A stretch of DNA of 64,000 nucleotides from Streptomyces graminofaciens (GCF_030294945.1 NZ_AP018448.1:682001-746000); one strand, 5' to 3'; shown: positions 16,318 to 25,414, counted from the first letter of the stretch. Numbers and translations are program-made. Notes: generated by a model from the letters alone, not told the origin.

Positions 16318-17546
16318 GTGCCGTCACCGCACATGGCTCGCCGGGACAGCGTCGACAGCGCCGCGTCGATGGGGTGAGGCTGCGGCTGCCCCGAGGAGTC
16401 CGGCTTGTTCCACCTCATGAGGTTGATCGCGACGGACATCTGGCGCTTGCCGTCGGCCCGGGTGAAGGACGTCGTTCCGGCTCCCCAGACCGTGCCGTCG
16501 TGGCCCCAGAAGGTGCCGCACCCCGGGATGTCGAGCCTGTGCAGGCCCAGGCCGTAGTCGATCGTCGTTCCGTCCAGGGCGACGACCGGGCCCGTGCGCT
16601 GCATCTGCGCCAGCGACGACCGGTCGACGATCCCGCCGTCGAGCAGCTTGGCGTAGAAGCGGTTGAGGTCCTCCATGGTCGACACCAGACCGGCCCCGGT
16701 CATCACCCAGGACATGTTGTAGACGCTGTAGTCGCGCGGCGGGTCGATCAGGCCGTACAGGGCCTCGTACATCCGCGAGTGCGGTCCCTCGATGCGTGCC
16801 CCGTCCGGAAACCCGGTGTGCCGGAGCCCGGCCCGCTCGATGACGTTCCGGGTGATGTACTCCTCGGCCGTGGTACCGGTCACCCGCTCCAGAAGTTGGC
16901 CGAGGAGCAGGTAGTTGGTGTTGGAGTACACCCCCGGAGTGGCTCCGGGCTCGCCTGCGGGAGTCGCCGCGAGGCCCATCTCGATCAGTTCGGCCGGGCG
17001 GAACTGCCTGAACCGGTTGTCGTCGATGCTCTTGGCCGAGACGCCCGGCCCGGCGGGGAGTCCCTGGAGGGACGGGAAGGCGTAGGGGAGGTAGTCGGGG
17101 ATGCCGCTGGTGTGGTCGAGCAGCATCCGCACGGTGATCTTCCTGCCGCGCTCCCCCGGCACCAGGTGCGGCAGATGGTCGCCGATCGGTGCGTCGAGCC
17201 GGACCCGGCCCCGCTCGACCTGTTGCAGGATCGCGGCGGCGGTGAAGGTCTTGGTGATGCTGCCGACGCGCTGCCGCATGTCTGGCCTGACGGGGCGGCC
17301 GGTACTGACGTCGGCGACCCCGGAGGCGCCGCGCCAGGTGCGGCCGGTATCGCGCACCTCGGCGAACACGCCCGGCATCCCCGCGCGGTGGAGCCCGTCC
17401 AGGGCGGACTTCAGCCGCGAGGGATCGAGGCCGGTGGACGTGCTCGTACTGTCCCTCGTCCCGTCGGACGCGGGGGCTGCCGCCACCGTGCCCGCACCCA
17501 CACTCAGCGCGGTGACGCTCGCGCACAGCACCAGTCGGATCTTCAT
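16311..17546 (-). CDS. Secreted serine hydrolase, beta-lactamase/DD-peptidase family
   Basis: A 411-residue exported protein. A signal peptide (MKIRLVLCASVTALSVGAG..AAAP) leads to a class C beta-lactamase-type fold. The nucleophile motif SxxK is SITK, the second motif YxN is YSN (YSNTNY), and the third is HDG (GHDGTVWGAG). HTSGIPDY is typical of D-alanyl-D-alanine carboxypeptidase or esterase members. Start ATG 17546 with GGAAGGGCAG upstream. It is likely to act outside the membrane on peptidoglycan peptides or esters; true beta-lactamase action is unlikely. Confidence 0.92.
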   Translation of the reverse strand: MKIRLVLCASVTALSVGAGTVAAAPASDGTRDSTSTSTGLDPSRLKSALDGLHRAGMPGVFAEVRDTGRTWRGASGVADVSTGRPVRPDMRQRVGSITKTFTAAAILQQVERGRVRLDAPIGDHLPHLVPGERGRKITVRMLLDHTSGIPDYLPYAFPSLQGLPAGPGVSAKSIDDNRFRQFRPAELIEMGLAATPAGEPGATPGVYSNTNYLLLGQLLERVTGTTAEEYITRNVIERAGLRHTGFPDGARIEGPHSRMYEALYGLIDPPRDYSVYNMSWVMTGAGLVSTMEDLNRFYAKLLDGGIVDRSSLAQMQRTGPVVALDGTTIDYGLGLHRLDIPGCGTFWGHDGTVWGAGTTSFTRADGKRQMSVAINLMRWNKPDSSGQPQPHPIDAALSTLSRRAMCGDGTY

Positions 17547-17619
17547 GACGTCTGCCCTTCCATGAGGGATATGGATGAAGGCGACGGGGGCTCTCCCCGT
17601 GCCGTTCGCCGTGGTCGAC

Positions 17620-18516
17620 TCACTCGGCCAGGGCGCGGCGCAGCGCGGCCGTGAGTTCGGCGATCTGTCGCTGTGACACCTCGGCGGACTGGATCGCCAG
17701 CGATCCGTGGAACGTGCCGGGCCACTGGTGCAGCTCGACGGACACACCGGCCTGCAGCAGGCGCACCGCGTAGGCGAGGTCCTCGTCGCGGTTCGGGTCG
17801 AACTCCGCGGTGGCGATGTAGGCGGCCGGCAGGCCGGACAGGTCGGCGGCCCGTGCGGGGGCGGCGTACGGGGTGGCGGGCGCGGAGCCCAGGTAGTGCC
17901 GCCACGACGCGGCGACGATGTCGCGGTTGTTCCAGGGCGTGTCGGTGAAGTTCCGTTGCGACCATGTGTCCTGGCGGTCGTCGAGGGAAGCCTCGTTGAG
18001 CAGCTGGAAGTGGATCGGCGGCCCCTGCTCGTCGCGGGCCCGCAGTGCCAGCGAGGCCGCGAGTCCCCCGCCGGCGCTGTGGCCGCCGACCGCGATCCGT
18101 GCCGGGTCGATGCCGAGTTCGGCCGCGTGTTCGGCCGTCCAGGTCAGTACGGCGTAGGCGTCGTCCAGGGCGGCGGGGAACCGGTCCTCGGGGGCCAGTC
18201 GGTAGCCCACCGAGATCACCACGGCCTTGGAGTCGTCCGCGATCCAACCGGCCCACGCGTGTTCGGTGTCCAGGTCCCCCATGACCCGTCCGCCGCCGTG
18301 CAGCCAGACGATGGCCCCCTGGGCCTGGCACGGACGGTAGATCCGCACCGGCACGTCCGGATCGGCGGGCACCGTACGGTCCTCGATCTCCATGTCCCCG
18401 CCGTGCGGTGCAGGCCTCGCCGCGGCCAGCTCGGCGTAGGTCTTGCGCGCGGCGACCGGGTCGCTCAGGTCTTCCTTGGGAAGCAGCGGGACGAACGCTT
18501 CGAGTTCGGGATGCAT
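17620..18516 (-). CDS. Alpha/beta hydrolase (HSL-family esterase)
   Basis: A 298-residue cytoplasmic esterase of the hormone-sensitive lipase family. The oxyanion motif HGGG is present (VWLHGGGRVMG), the nucleophile elbow is GHSAGG, the acid is in EFDPNRDE and the His in GTFHGS. The start MHPELEAF is chosen over ATG 18531 because GAGGATGG lies about seven bases upstream. It hydrolyses small acyl esters; the natural substrate is unknown. It lies 73 bases upstream of the secreted serine hydrolase on the same strand and could share its transcript. A PucR-like regulator is transcribed divergently from it and may control both. Confidence 0.9.
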   Translation of the reverse strand: MHPELEAFVPLLPKEDLSDPVAARKTYAELAAARPAPHGGDMEIEDRTVPADPDVPVRIYRPCQAQGAIVWLHGGGRVMGDLDTEHAWAGWIADDSKAVVISVGYRLAPEDRFPAALDDAYAVLTWTAEHAAELGIDPARIAVGGHSAGGGLAASLALRARDEQGPPIHFQLLNEASLDDRQDTWSQRNFTDTPWNNRDIVAASWRHYLGSAPATPYAAPARAADLSGLPAAYIATAEFDPNRDEDLAYAVRLLQAGVSVELHQWPGTFHGSLAIQSAEVSQRQIAELTAALRRALAE

Positions 18517-18635
18517 GACGGCCATCCTCACGGCCGTCGGCCGAGGTGGTCACCCGCCGTCCGTCGCGCATCCCGCCCGGATCGCGCGCCGATCGGCGCC
18601 TCTCCTGCCCGCCGTGCGGGCCCTATCCTCCTGAC

Positions 18636-19670
18636 ATGGAGGCCCTCGCCGAACGACTGTCGCAACTGGACTCGCAAGCCGGAGGCGCGATCCGTGTCGT
18701 CGCGTTCTACGACGCGCTGATGCGCCGGCGCGTGGATCTCCCGGCGCTCGCCCGGGCCTCGGCTGGCCTGGCCGAGTGCGTGGCCGGGTTCCGGCTCCAC
18801 GGCACCGGGCGGGCGGTCCGCGTCGCGTCCGACGGCAGGGAGGCGTCCGCCCCACCGTCACCGGCGTCCAGCACGGCACCGATCACGCTCGACGAGGAGG
18901 AGATCGGCGCGGTGTGGCTGGAGCGGCCCGGCCCGCCGAGTCCGCTGGACGAAGTGCTCCTCGACCGGTTCGCCATCGCCGCCGGGGTAGCCGTCGAGCG
19001 GTACGGCCCGGCCCGCACCACCATGGCCGACCCCGCCCTCGTCGAACTGGCGATCAGCTCCGACAGCGACGAGGCGGCCCGAGCACGGGCGTTACGGCTC
19101 CTGGGGTTCACCGCACACCTGCCGGTCCACGTCGCCGCCGTACGCTCGCCACTGCCGCTCGACCGGATCGGCGGCCTGCTCTGCCCGACCCGCCCGGTGA
19201 AGGCGGCACCGCTCGCCGACGTCGGCGTCGTCCTGGCCACCACCATCGACCTGTCCCGGCTACCGGCGGGCGTCCGCGCGGGCATCGGCGCCGCCGACAG
19301 CCCCGACCGCTCCTGGCGGCAGGCCCGCACCGCCCTCCGCTTCACCACCCCGCGCGAACCCGTCGTCCGCCACGCCGACCTGGGCGCGCTGGCGCTCCTG
19401 GCCGAGATACCCCAGGACTCCGCACGCGACAACGCCGACGTGGCGGCCCTGGCCCGCATCGCCGACAGCCCGGAAGACCTGGAGACCCTGGACGCCTACT
19501 GCGCCACCCGCTCCCTGCGCCGGGCCGCCGACCTCCTCCACCTCCACCACAGCAGCGTCGCCCGCCGACTCGAACAGCTCGGCAAGACCCTGGACATCGA
19601 ACTCACCGACCCCACCGGCCTGACACGGGCGAGGCTCGCCCTCACCACATGGCGGCTGCTCGACGACTGA
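18636..19670 (+). CDS. PucR/CdaR-type helix-turn-helix regulator
   Basis: A 344-residue protein. The C-terminal 60 residues carry the PucR-type HTH (TLDAYCATRSLRRAADLL then LHLHHSSVARRLEQL), in which the second helix is normally ..HxxTVxxRL. The N-terminal half resembles a degenerate GAF-like sensor. It is divergent from the esterase gene, with 119 bases between the starts, so local regulation is likely. It converges on the kinase gene with only seven bases between stops and no clear terminator. Confidence 0.85.
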   Translation: MEALAERLSQLDSQAGGAIRVVAFYDALMRRRVDLPALARASAGLAECVAGFRLHGTGRAVRVASDGREASAPPSPASSTAPITLDEEEIGAVWLERPGPPSPLDEVLLDRFAIAAGVAVERYGPARTTMADPALVELAISSDSDEAARARALRLLGFTAHLPVHVAAVRSPLPLDRIGGLLCPTRPVKAAPLADVGVVLATTIDLSRLPAGVRAGIGAADSPDRSWRQARTALRFTTPREPVVRHADLGALALLAEIPQDSARDNADVAALARIADSPEDLETLDAYCATRSLRRAADLLHLHHSSVARRLEQLGKTLDIELTDPTGLTRARLALTTWRLLDD

Positions 19671-19677
19671 GCACGAC

Positions 19678-20661
19678 TCAGGGGCGGGTGAAGACCGGCC
19701 CGGCCCAGTCCGGCGGTTCCGGTACGTCCGGTGATGTCGAGGCCGAGGGGCTCGGCCGGGGTCGCACATGGCCCGCCGCCAAGGTGCCCGTCGTGCCGGC
19801 TATGCGCAGGGCGCCCACGAAGTCCAGGCAGGAGTCGTAGCGGTCGTCCGGCGTCTTGGCCAGCGCCTTCGACAGGACCTCGCCCACGGCGGCCGGCAGG
19901 TCGGGCCGACGTTCCGTCAGCGAGGGCGGTTGGTCGTACTGGTGGGCCCACAGCAGGGCCATGTCGTCGTCCCGCTGGAAGGGCGGCCGTCCGGCGAGCG
20001 TCTCATGGACGACACAGGCGAGGCTGTAGACGTCGCAGCGCCCGTCGACGGGCTTGCCCGAGATCTGTTCCGGCGCCACATAGTCCAAAGTGCCCACGAA
20101 CTGGCCCACGCTCGTGAATCCGGTCAGGGACAGGGACTTCTTCGTCAGGCCGAAGTCGGTGAGGTAGACGTGCTCGGGGTGGTCGCTGTCCGTGCCCTGG
20201 GCGACCAGGATGTTGCCGGGTTTGACGTCCCGGTGCACCAGCCCGTGGTCGTGCGCGGCGTCCAGCGCGGAGGCGACCTGCACGGCGATCCGGGTCGCGA
20301 CCGCCAGGGACAACGGGCCCTCCCGGTCCAGAAGATGACGCAGATCGCTCCCGGCGACGTACCGCATGGCGATGTAGAGGACGCCGTCCGTCTCGCCCGC
20401 CTCGAAGACCGGCACGATGTGCGGGTGGTCGATCGCCGCGGCCACCCTCGACTCATGGGTGAAGCGGCGCCGGAAGGTGTCGTTGCGGGCCAGCTCCGGG
20501 GCCAGCAGCTTCAGCGCGACGGTCCGCTCCAGGCGCAAATCCTTCGCCTGGTACACCACGGCCATGCCACCGCGGCCGATCTCGCGTTCGATGCGATAGC
20601 CCGCGATCTGCCGCCCCACGAGTTCGGACGGGCGTCCCGAGTACGGTTGCGTCTCACCCAT
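19678..20661 (-). CDS. Serine/threonine protein kinase (soluble, PknB-like)
   Basis: A 327-residue kinase with all Hanks motifs: glycine loop GRGGMAVVY, lysine in VALKLL, catalytic HRDVKPGN, DFG (LTDFGLTKK), activation-loop threonines (SVGQFVGTLDY) and APE as APEQ. After the kinase domain there is only a short Pro/Ser-rich tail; no membrane segment or sensor domain, unlike PknB itself. The start overlaps the upstream gene by eight bases. Its operon also holds a two-FHA ABC transporter, the same pairing as PknF with Rv1747 in Mycobacterium tuberculosis, so phosphorylation of that transporter is the likely role. Confidence 0.95.
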   Translation of the reverse strand: MGETQPYSGRPSELVGRQIAGYRIEREIGRGGMAVVYQAKDLRLERTVALKLLAPELARNDTFRRRFTHESRVAAAIDHPHIVPVFEAGETDGVLYIAMRYVAGSDLRHLLDREGPLSLAVATRIAVQVASALDAAHDHGLVHRDVKPGNILVAQGTDSDHPEHVYLTDFGLTKKSLSLTGFTSVGQFVGTLDYVAPEQISGKPVDGRCDVYSLACVVHETLAGRPPFQRDDDMALLWAHQYDQPPSLTERRPDLPAAVGEVLSKALAKTPDDRYDSCLDFVGALRIAGTTGTLAAGHVRPRPSPSASTSPDVPEPPDWAGPVFTRP

Positions 20662-21280
20662 CGGGTGTCACCGGCGGGACCAGACGGGTCGGTTCGTGAT
20701 CGCGACCGGCGGTTCCATGGACCGGTTCCCCCACGACCCTGGTCGGCTCCGGATCCACGGCAGCCGCCTTTTCCGCCCCGGGCGCGGAACCCTCGCCCGG
20801 CTGCCGCGACACGGCGTACGTGCTGAGCCGCGCCCCGTCGCAGTACACCCACCGCTCATGTGCCGTGTCGTACAGCCACAGCGACTCCCCGTCGACGACG
20901 ACCCCGATCCGCAGCCCCCTGGTGAGGTCGTGGAAGGACTCCCCGTCGAGGCGTCCGCCCGCCAGGTCCTCCGCCGCGGCCCGGTAGCGCGCGAGGGCCT
21001 CCTCCACGCGGGTGAGCAGGGGGCGTGGGTCGGCCGTGCGGGCGGGTGCCGCGCCCGCGGCGGGCGGGCCCTGGGGTACGGCGACCAGGAGGCGGCCGTC
21101 GACCCACGCGGACCAGCCGTTGGCGCACAGGACGTGGCCCCAGTCGCCGCGGTGTTCGAGGAGCTGGACGGGGAGCAGCGCGTCGAGGGGCACGGTGGGG
21201 CGGGACGGGTCGGGGGCCTCCCAGGCGGGCAGGCCGTCCGGCGGGACGACATGCGTGGGGTGGAATCCGGGGGTCGTCAT
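20654..21280 (-). CDS. Unknown protein with SH3-like stretch and two EPTR motifs
   Basis: A 208-residue protein not assigned to a family. The first 60 residues resemble a bacterial SH3-like fold (LLEHRGDWGHVLCANGWSAW); the centre is helical; the C-terminal 40 residues are low in complexity and carry two near-repeats, PEPTRVVG and HEPTRLVP. Thr followed at +3 by a hydrophobic residue suits FHA recognition after phosphorylation. The gene sits between a two-FHA transporter and a Ser/Thr kinase, five bases after the transporter stop and overlapping the kinase start. An adaptor or kinase substrate is plausible but is inference. Confidence 0.75.
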   Translation of the reverse strand: MTTPGFHPTHVVPPDGLPAWEAPDPSRPTVPLDALLPVQLLEHRGDWGHVLCANGWSAWVDGRLLVAVPQGPPAAGAAPARTADPRPLLTRVEEALARYRAAAEDLAGGRLDGESFHDLTRGLRIGVVVDGESLWLYDTAHERWVYCDGARLSTYAVSRQPGEGSAPGAEKAAAVDPEPTRVVGEPVHGTAGRDHEPTRLVPPVTPDG

Positions 21281-21285
21281 CGCGG

Positions 21286-23610
21286 CTACTTCCGCATCAC
21301 CGCGGGTTCGTGGCGGCGCAGGAGGCGGGCGACGACGTATCCGCAGACGAGCGAGAGCACGAGAAGCATCCCCATGCTCAGCAGCCAGACGTCCGCCGAG
21401 TGTTCGAACAGCGGGTCCGTCTTGTCGGGGACGATCCGGGTGAGGTCGATCGTGGACGCCATCGCGGCGAAGGCCCAGCGCGAGGGCACCAGCCAGGCCA
21501 GCTGCTCCAGGACGACCGTGCCCTGCACATCCAGCAGCGCTCCGCAGAACACCACTTGGACGATCGCGAGGAGCACCAGCAGCGGCATGGTCACCTCTTC
21601 CTTGCGGACGAGGGCGGAGACGAGGAGGCCGAGCATCATCGCGGTGAAGGCGAGCAGCGCCACGGCGACCGTGATCTCGACGAGCGGCGGCATGAGCACG
21701 CCTTCGCCGCCGGGGGCGCCGAGGTCGACGCCGAGCAGGGCGACCAGGGTGAGGACGACGGCCTGGAGGACGGTGATGGTGCCGAGGACGACGACCTTGG
21801 ACATCAGATACGCGGATCTGGACAGGCCGACGGCGCGTTCGCGCTGGTAGATGACCCGTTCCTTGACGAGTTCACGGACGGCGTTGGCCGCGCCGGTCAG
21901 GACGCCGCCGACGCACAGGATGAGCAGCGCGTTCATGGCCGTCTCGCGGTCCAGGCGGCTGCCGGCGAGGGCCCTCGCCATCGCGCCCATCACGAACGGC
22001 AGCGCGATCATGATGGCGAGGAAGGTGCGGTCGGCGCCGAGCGCGGCCGCGTAGCGGCGGATCAGGGTGCCGAGCTGGGATCCCCAGCTCTGGGCCTTGG
22101 CCGGCGGCCCCACGGCGATCCGGGCGCCCTCGGGCAGGTACGGCAGCCCCATGGACGCGACGACGTAGTGCTGGTGGAACGGCGAGTCCCGGTACTCCCC
22201 CGCCCAGTCCCGTTCCCTGTCTCGTTCGAACGCTTCGAAGGCTTCCGGCCATTGTTCGAAGCCGAAGAACGCGAGGGCGTCGTCGGGTGGCCCGTAGTAG
22301 GCGACCTTGCCGCCGGGTGCGAGGACGAGGAGGCGGTCGCAGACGTCGAGGCTGAGGACGCTGTGGGTGACGACGATGACCGTACGGCCGTCGTCGGCGA
22401 GGCCGCGCAGCATGTGCATCACCGAGCGGTCCATGCCGGGGTCGAGGCCTGAGGTCGGCTCGTCGAGGAAGAGCAGGGACGGTTTCGTGAGGAGTTCCAG
22501 GGCGACGCTGACGCGCTTGCGCTGGCCGCCGGAGAGGCTGTGGATGGGCTGGTCGGCCCGCTGTTCCAGGCCCAGCTCGCGGATCACCTCGTCGACCCGC
22601 GCCTGTCGCTCGGACTTCGCGGTGTCCTGCGGGAAGCGCAGTTCGGCGGCGTACACGAGGGCTCTGCGGACGGTCAGCTGGGCGTGCAGGATGTCGTCCT
22701 GCGGGACCAGGCCGATGCGCTGGCGCAGCTCGGCGTAGTCGTGGTAGAGGTCGCGGCCGTCGTAGAGGACCGTGCCGCTGTCCGCGGGCCGCTGCCCGGT
22801 GAGGGCGTTCAGCAGAGTCGATTTCCCGGCGCCGCTGGGGCCGACGACGGCGAGGAGGCATTTTTCGCCGACCGGAAACGCCACCTTGTCGAGCAGCGTC
22901 TTCCGGCCGCGGTCGACGGCGACGGTGAGGTCCTGGACGTCGAGGGAGACCTCACCGGTGTCGACGTACTCCTGGAGCTCGTCGCCGACCAGGCAGAACG
23001 CGGAGTGGCCGATGCCGACGATGTCACCGGAGGTGATCCGCGCCTCGTCGACGGGTCGGCCGTTGAGGAAGGTGCCGTTGTGGCTGCCGAGGTCGACGAT
23101 CTCGTACGTGCCGTCCGGGCGGGCCCGCAGCTCGGCGTGCCGACGCGAGACGCCGAGGTCGTCGATGACCAGGTCGTTGTCGGTGGCGCGGCCGATGCGG
23201 ACGGTCCGCCGGGGCAGCGGGCGCACGCTGGTCGGCTGTCGGAAGGTGCCGGTGGAGGCGGGGTGGAAGACGCCGGAGGGGCGTTCGGGCGCGAGCCCGG
23301 TGAGCACGGCCCGGGGGCCGTCGTCGAGGCTGCCGAAGCGGATGACGCTGCCCGGCCCGACGTCCCACTCGTGGACGCGGTGGCCGTCGGCGAACGTGCC
23401 GTTGGTGCTGTTCTCGTCCTCCAGCGTCCAGTGGTCGGCGTGGGCTCTGAGGACGGCGTGGTGCCAGGAGACCCGGTCGTCGTCGAGGACTATGTCGCTG
23501 AGCGGATCGCGGCCGACGTGGTACTCCTGGCTCGGGGCCATCACGGTGGAGCCCGAGTCGGTTTCCAGCACGAGTTCGGGCGCGGTCGGCGCGAGGGAGC
23601 GCTCTGCCAT
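21286..23610 (-). CDS. Two-FHA ABC transporter (Rv1747-like, ABCG architecture)
   Basis: A 774-residue fusion of two FHA domains (residues about 12-95 with VSWHHAVL and NSTNGTF; 130-205 with VSRRHAEL and GSHNGTF), an ABC ATPase (Walker A GPSGAGKST, signature LSGGQRKR, Walker B LLFLDEPT, H-loop VVTHS) and a C-terminal ABC2-type membrane domain with six predicted helices. The linker between the FHA domains contains several Ser/Thr (STGTFRQPTSVRP), matching the region phosphorylated in mycobacterial Rv1747. Exported substrate unknown; a lipid or cell-wall glycolipid role is known for the mycobacterial relative. Start ATG 23610 has a weak ribosome site. It is first in an operon with the EPTR protein and kinase. 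Confidence 0.95.
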   Translation of the reverse strand: MAERSLAPTAPELVLETDSGSTVMAPSQEYHVGRDPLSDIVLDDDRVSWHHAVLRAHADHWTLEDENSTNGTFADGHRVHEWDVGPGSVIRFGSLDDGPRAVLTGLAPERPSGVFHPASTGTFRQPTSVRPLPRRTVRIGRATDNDLVIDDLGVSRRHAELRARPDGTYEIVDLGSHNGTFLNGRPVDEARITSGDIVGIGHSAFCLVGDELQEYVDTGEVSLDVQDLTVAVDRGRKTLLDKVAFPVGEKCLLAVVGPSGAGKSTLLNALTGQRPADSGTVLYDGRDLYHDYAELRQRIGLVPQDDILHAQLTVRRALVYAAELRFPQDTAKSERQARVDEVIRELGLEQRADQPIHSLSGGQRKRVSVALELLTKPSLLFLDEPTSGLDPGMDRSVMHMLRGLADDGRTVIVVTHSVLSLDVCDRLLVLAPGGKVAYYGPPDDALAFFGFEQWPEAFEAFERDRERDWAGEYRDSPFHQHYVVASMGLPYLPEGARIAVGPPAKAQSWGSQLGTLIRRYAAALGADRTFLAIMIALPFVMGAMARALAGSRLDRETAMNALLILCVGGVLTGAANAVRELVKERVIYQRERAVGLSRSAYLMSKVVVLGTITVLQAVVLTLVALLGVDLGAPGGEGVLMPPLVEITVAVALLAFTAMMLGLLVSALVRKEEVTMPLLVLLAIVQVVFCGALLDVQGTVVLEQLAWLVPSRWAFAAMASTIDLTRIVPDKTDPLFEHSADVWLLSMGMLLVLSLVCGYVVARLLRRHEPAVMRK

Positions 23611-23667
23611 GCTCAGAATTCTACCGATCTGTCCATATAGGCGCAGATCCACGGAAGGGCCTGGCGG

Positions 23668-24078
23668 TCAGGCGGCAGGGGCGGCGATCCTCTGGGCGAT
23701 CCGCTGCATGCGCAGCGCGTCGACGGACTCCGCGAGCAGTTCGTACTCCGTGGTGTCGTCCCGGGTGGCGACGCGGACGAGGTTCCCCGCGGCCAACTCC
23801 TCGGCGACCAGCTCCTGTTGGATGCTGTCGGCGGACCAGGAGCGCAGCACGCTCGGTACGTCCGGGACGGTGTGGGCGACGGGGACGACCGCGTTCGGCG
23901 GGAAGTTCGGGTTGTCGGGGTGCGGGTCGAGGCGTTCGGCGATCCATAAGGCACGGTCGCGCATCCACCACAGAGCGAGGGCCAGGGTGGGGGCGCGATA
24001 GGTGCCGAGCGGTACGCCCACACGTCGGCCACCGCACACGCCGTACGCGGTGACATGGCACAGAAATTCGTCGTGCAC
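23668..24078 (-). CDS. Conserved-looking small protein, function unknown
   Basis: A 136-residue protein from GTG 24078, supported by GGGGGAG five bases upstream. It has no signal peptide or membrane helix, and one Trp-rich region (LALALWWMRDRALWIAERL). No domain is recognised. It lies 57 bases upstream of the FHA transporter gene on the same strand and may belong to that operon. Two inverted repeats in the region upstream are candidate control sites. Confidence 0.7.
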   Translation of the reverse strand: MHDEFLCHVTAYGVCGGRRVGVPLGTYRAPTLALALWWMRDRALWIAERLDPHPDNPNFPPNAVVPVAHTVPDVPSVLRSWSADSIQQELVAEELAAGNLVRVATRDDTTEYELLAESVDALRMQRIAQRIAAPAA

Positions 24079-24345
24079 GTTCGCTCCCCCGATCGCACCA
24101 CCGGCCGCCGAGCACGCAGGGTGAGGTCATGAACGCATGGAGTGTCAGATTTGGTTCATGACTAAATCGCCCTGTGACTCGAGTATCGCCACTCCTGACA
24201 CTCTGTCACCATGCCAATTCGGCCAGTCTCCTGGCATATGCGAGGGCGTGATTGGCTGAAACGATGCGGTGGGTTCTCTGACCGGGGTCTTCTCCGCGCA
24301 TTGGGGGGCGAGTCCCTGAGAGATACGTACGCACTCGGCCCGGCG
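24079..24345. other. Intergenic region with two inverted repeats
   Basis: No convincing gene; base composition is less GC-rich than around it. GTCATGAAC (24126-24134) is repeated inverted at 24154-24162, and AGTGTCAG (24141-24148) is inverted at 24195-24202. They interleave 48-125 bases upstream of the small-protein gene and look like operator sites or alternative RNA folds. Confidence 0.5.
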
Positions 24346-24404
24346 TTCAACGGGTCGGTCCCCTGATTTCAACGGGTCGGTCCCCGCATTCGGGGACCGA
24401 CCCG
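24346..24404. terminator. Terminator with a duplicated stem arm
   Basis: A 13-base perfect stem (CGGGTCGGTCCCC, 24373-24385, with its complement 24392-24404) around a six-base loop lies 12 bases past the stop of the aldo/keto reductase gene. The 18-base left-arm segment TTCAACGGGTCGGTCCCC is duplicated at 24346-24363, giving a second possible pairing partner. Confidence 0.8.
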
Positions 24405-24415
24405 GGTACCGAAAC

Positions 24416-25414
24416 TCAGCCCTTGCCCTCGATGATCGCGTCGATCCGGGCCAGCTCGCCCGCCTCGAAGTCGAGGTTGCGGATGGTGTTGACGCTGTCC
24501 TCGATCTGCTGGGCGCTGCTCGCGCCGACGAGGGCGGAGGTGACCCGGCCGCCGCGCAGCGTCCAGGCCAGGGCGAGCTGGGCGAGGGTCTGGCCGCGGG
24601 ACTTGGCGACCTCGTCCAGGGCGCGCAGCCTGCCGACCAGGTCCTCGGTGACGGCGTCGGAGTTCAGGAACGGGCTGTCGCTCGCCGCGCGCGAGCCTTC
24701 CGGGATGCCGTCGAGGTAGCGGGAGGTCAGTAGGCCCTGCTCCAGCGGGGAGAACACGATCGAGCCGACCTGGAGCTCGTCCAGGGCGTCGAGCAGGCCT
24801 CCGCTCTCGGGGCGGCGGTCGAGCATCGAGTAGCGCGGCTGGTGGATGAGGAGCGGGGTGCCCAGCTCGCCGAGGATGCGGGCGGCCTCGCGGGTCTGCT
24901 CGGCCGAGTAGTTGGAGACGCCGACGTAGAGCGCCTTGCCCTGCTGCACCGCCGAGTGCAGGGCGCCCATCGTCTCCTCCAGCGGAGTGTCCGGGTCTGG
25001 GCGGTGCGAGTAGAAGATGTCGACGTAGTCCAGGCCCATCCGCGCGAGGCTCTGGTCGAGGGAGGACAGCAGGTACTTGCGCGAGCCCCACTCGCCGTAC
25101 GGGCCGGGCCACATGAGATAGCCGGCCTTGGTGGAGATGATCAGCTCGTCGCGGTAGGCGGCGAAGTCGGTCTTGAGGGCCTCGCCGAAGGCTGACTCGG
25201 CGGCACCGGGCGGCGGCCCGTAGTTGTTGGCCAGGTCGAAGTGGGTGACACCGAGGTCGAAGGCGCGGCGCAGGATGGCGCGCTGGGTCTCGACCGACCG
25301 GTCGGGGCCGAAGTTGTGCCAGAGGCCGAGCGAGAGCGCGGGCAGCTTCAGGCCACTGCGTCCGGTGCGCCGGTAGGGCATGTCCGCGTAACGGTCGGGG
25401 TGTGCGGTGTACAA
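24416..25414 (-). CDS. Aldo/keto reductase (YghZ/AKR14-like)
   Basis: A 332-residue NADPH-dependent reductase. Catalytic residues in order: Asp and Tyr in FDLANNYGPP, Lys in ISTKAGY, His in YSHRPDPDTP; the cofactor tail is LVGASSAQQIEDS. The W-x-PGPYGEWGSRKYLL segment is characteristic of the YghZ/KCNAB-like branch that reduces L-glyceraldehyde 3-phosphate and methylglyoxal. The start is probably TTG 25414 (MYTAHPDRYADMPYRR) with GGAG five bases upstream; ATG 25378 is an internal alternative. It is divergent from a LysR gene 127 bases away that is its probable regulator, and is followed by a strong terminator. Confidence 0.93.
   Translation of the reverse strand: MYTAHPDRYADMPYRRTGRSGLKLPALSLGLWHNFGPDRSVETQRAILRRAFDLGVTHFDLANNYGPPPGAAESAFGEALKTDFAAYRDELIISTKAGYLMWPGPYGEWGSRKYLLSSLDQSLARMGLDYVDIFYSHRPDPDTPLEETMGALHSAVQQGKALYVGVSNYSAEQTREAARILGELGTPLLIHQPRYSMLDRRPESGGLLDALDELQVGSIVFSPLEQGLLTSRYLDGIPEGSRAASDSPFLNSDAVTEDLVGRLRALDEVAKSRGQTLAQLALAWTLRGGRVTSALVGASSAQQIEDSVNTIRNLDFEAGELARIDAIIEGKG

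Noticed and set aside
24145..24372. 75-codon minus-strand frame
   Set aside because: It runs through inverted repeats and half the terminator; no ribosome site and no protein-like pattern.
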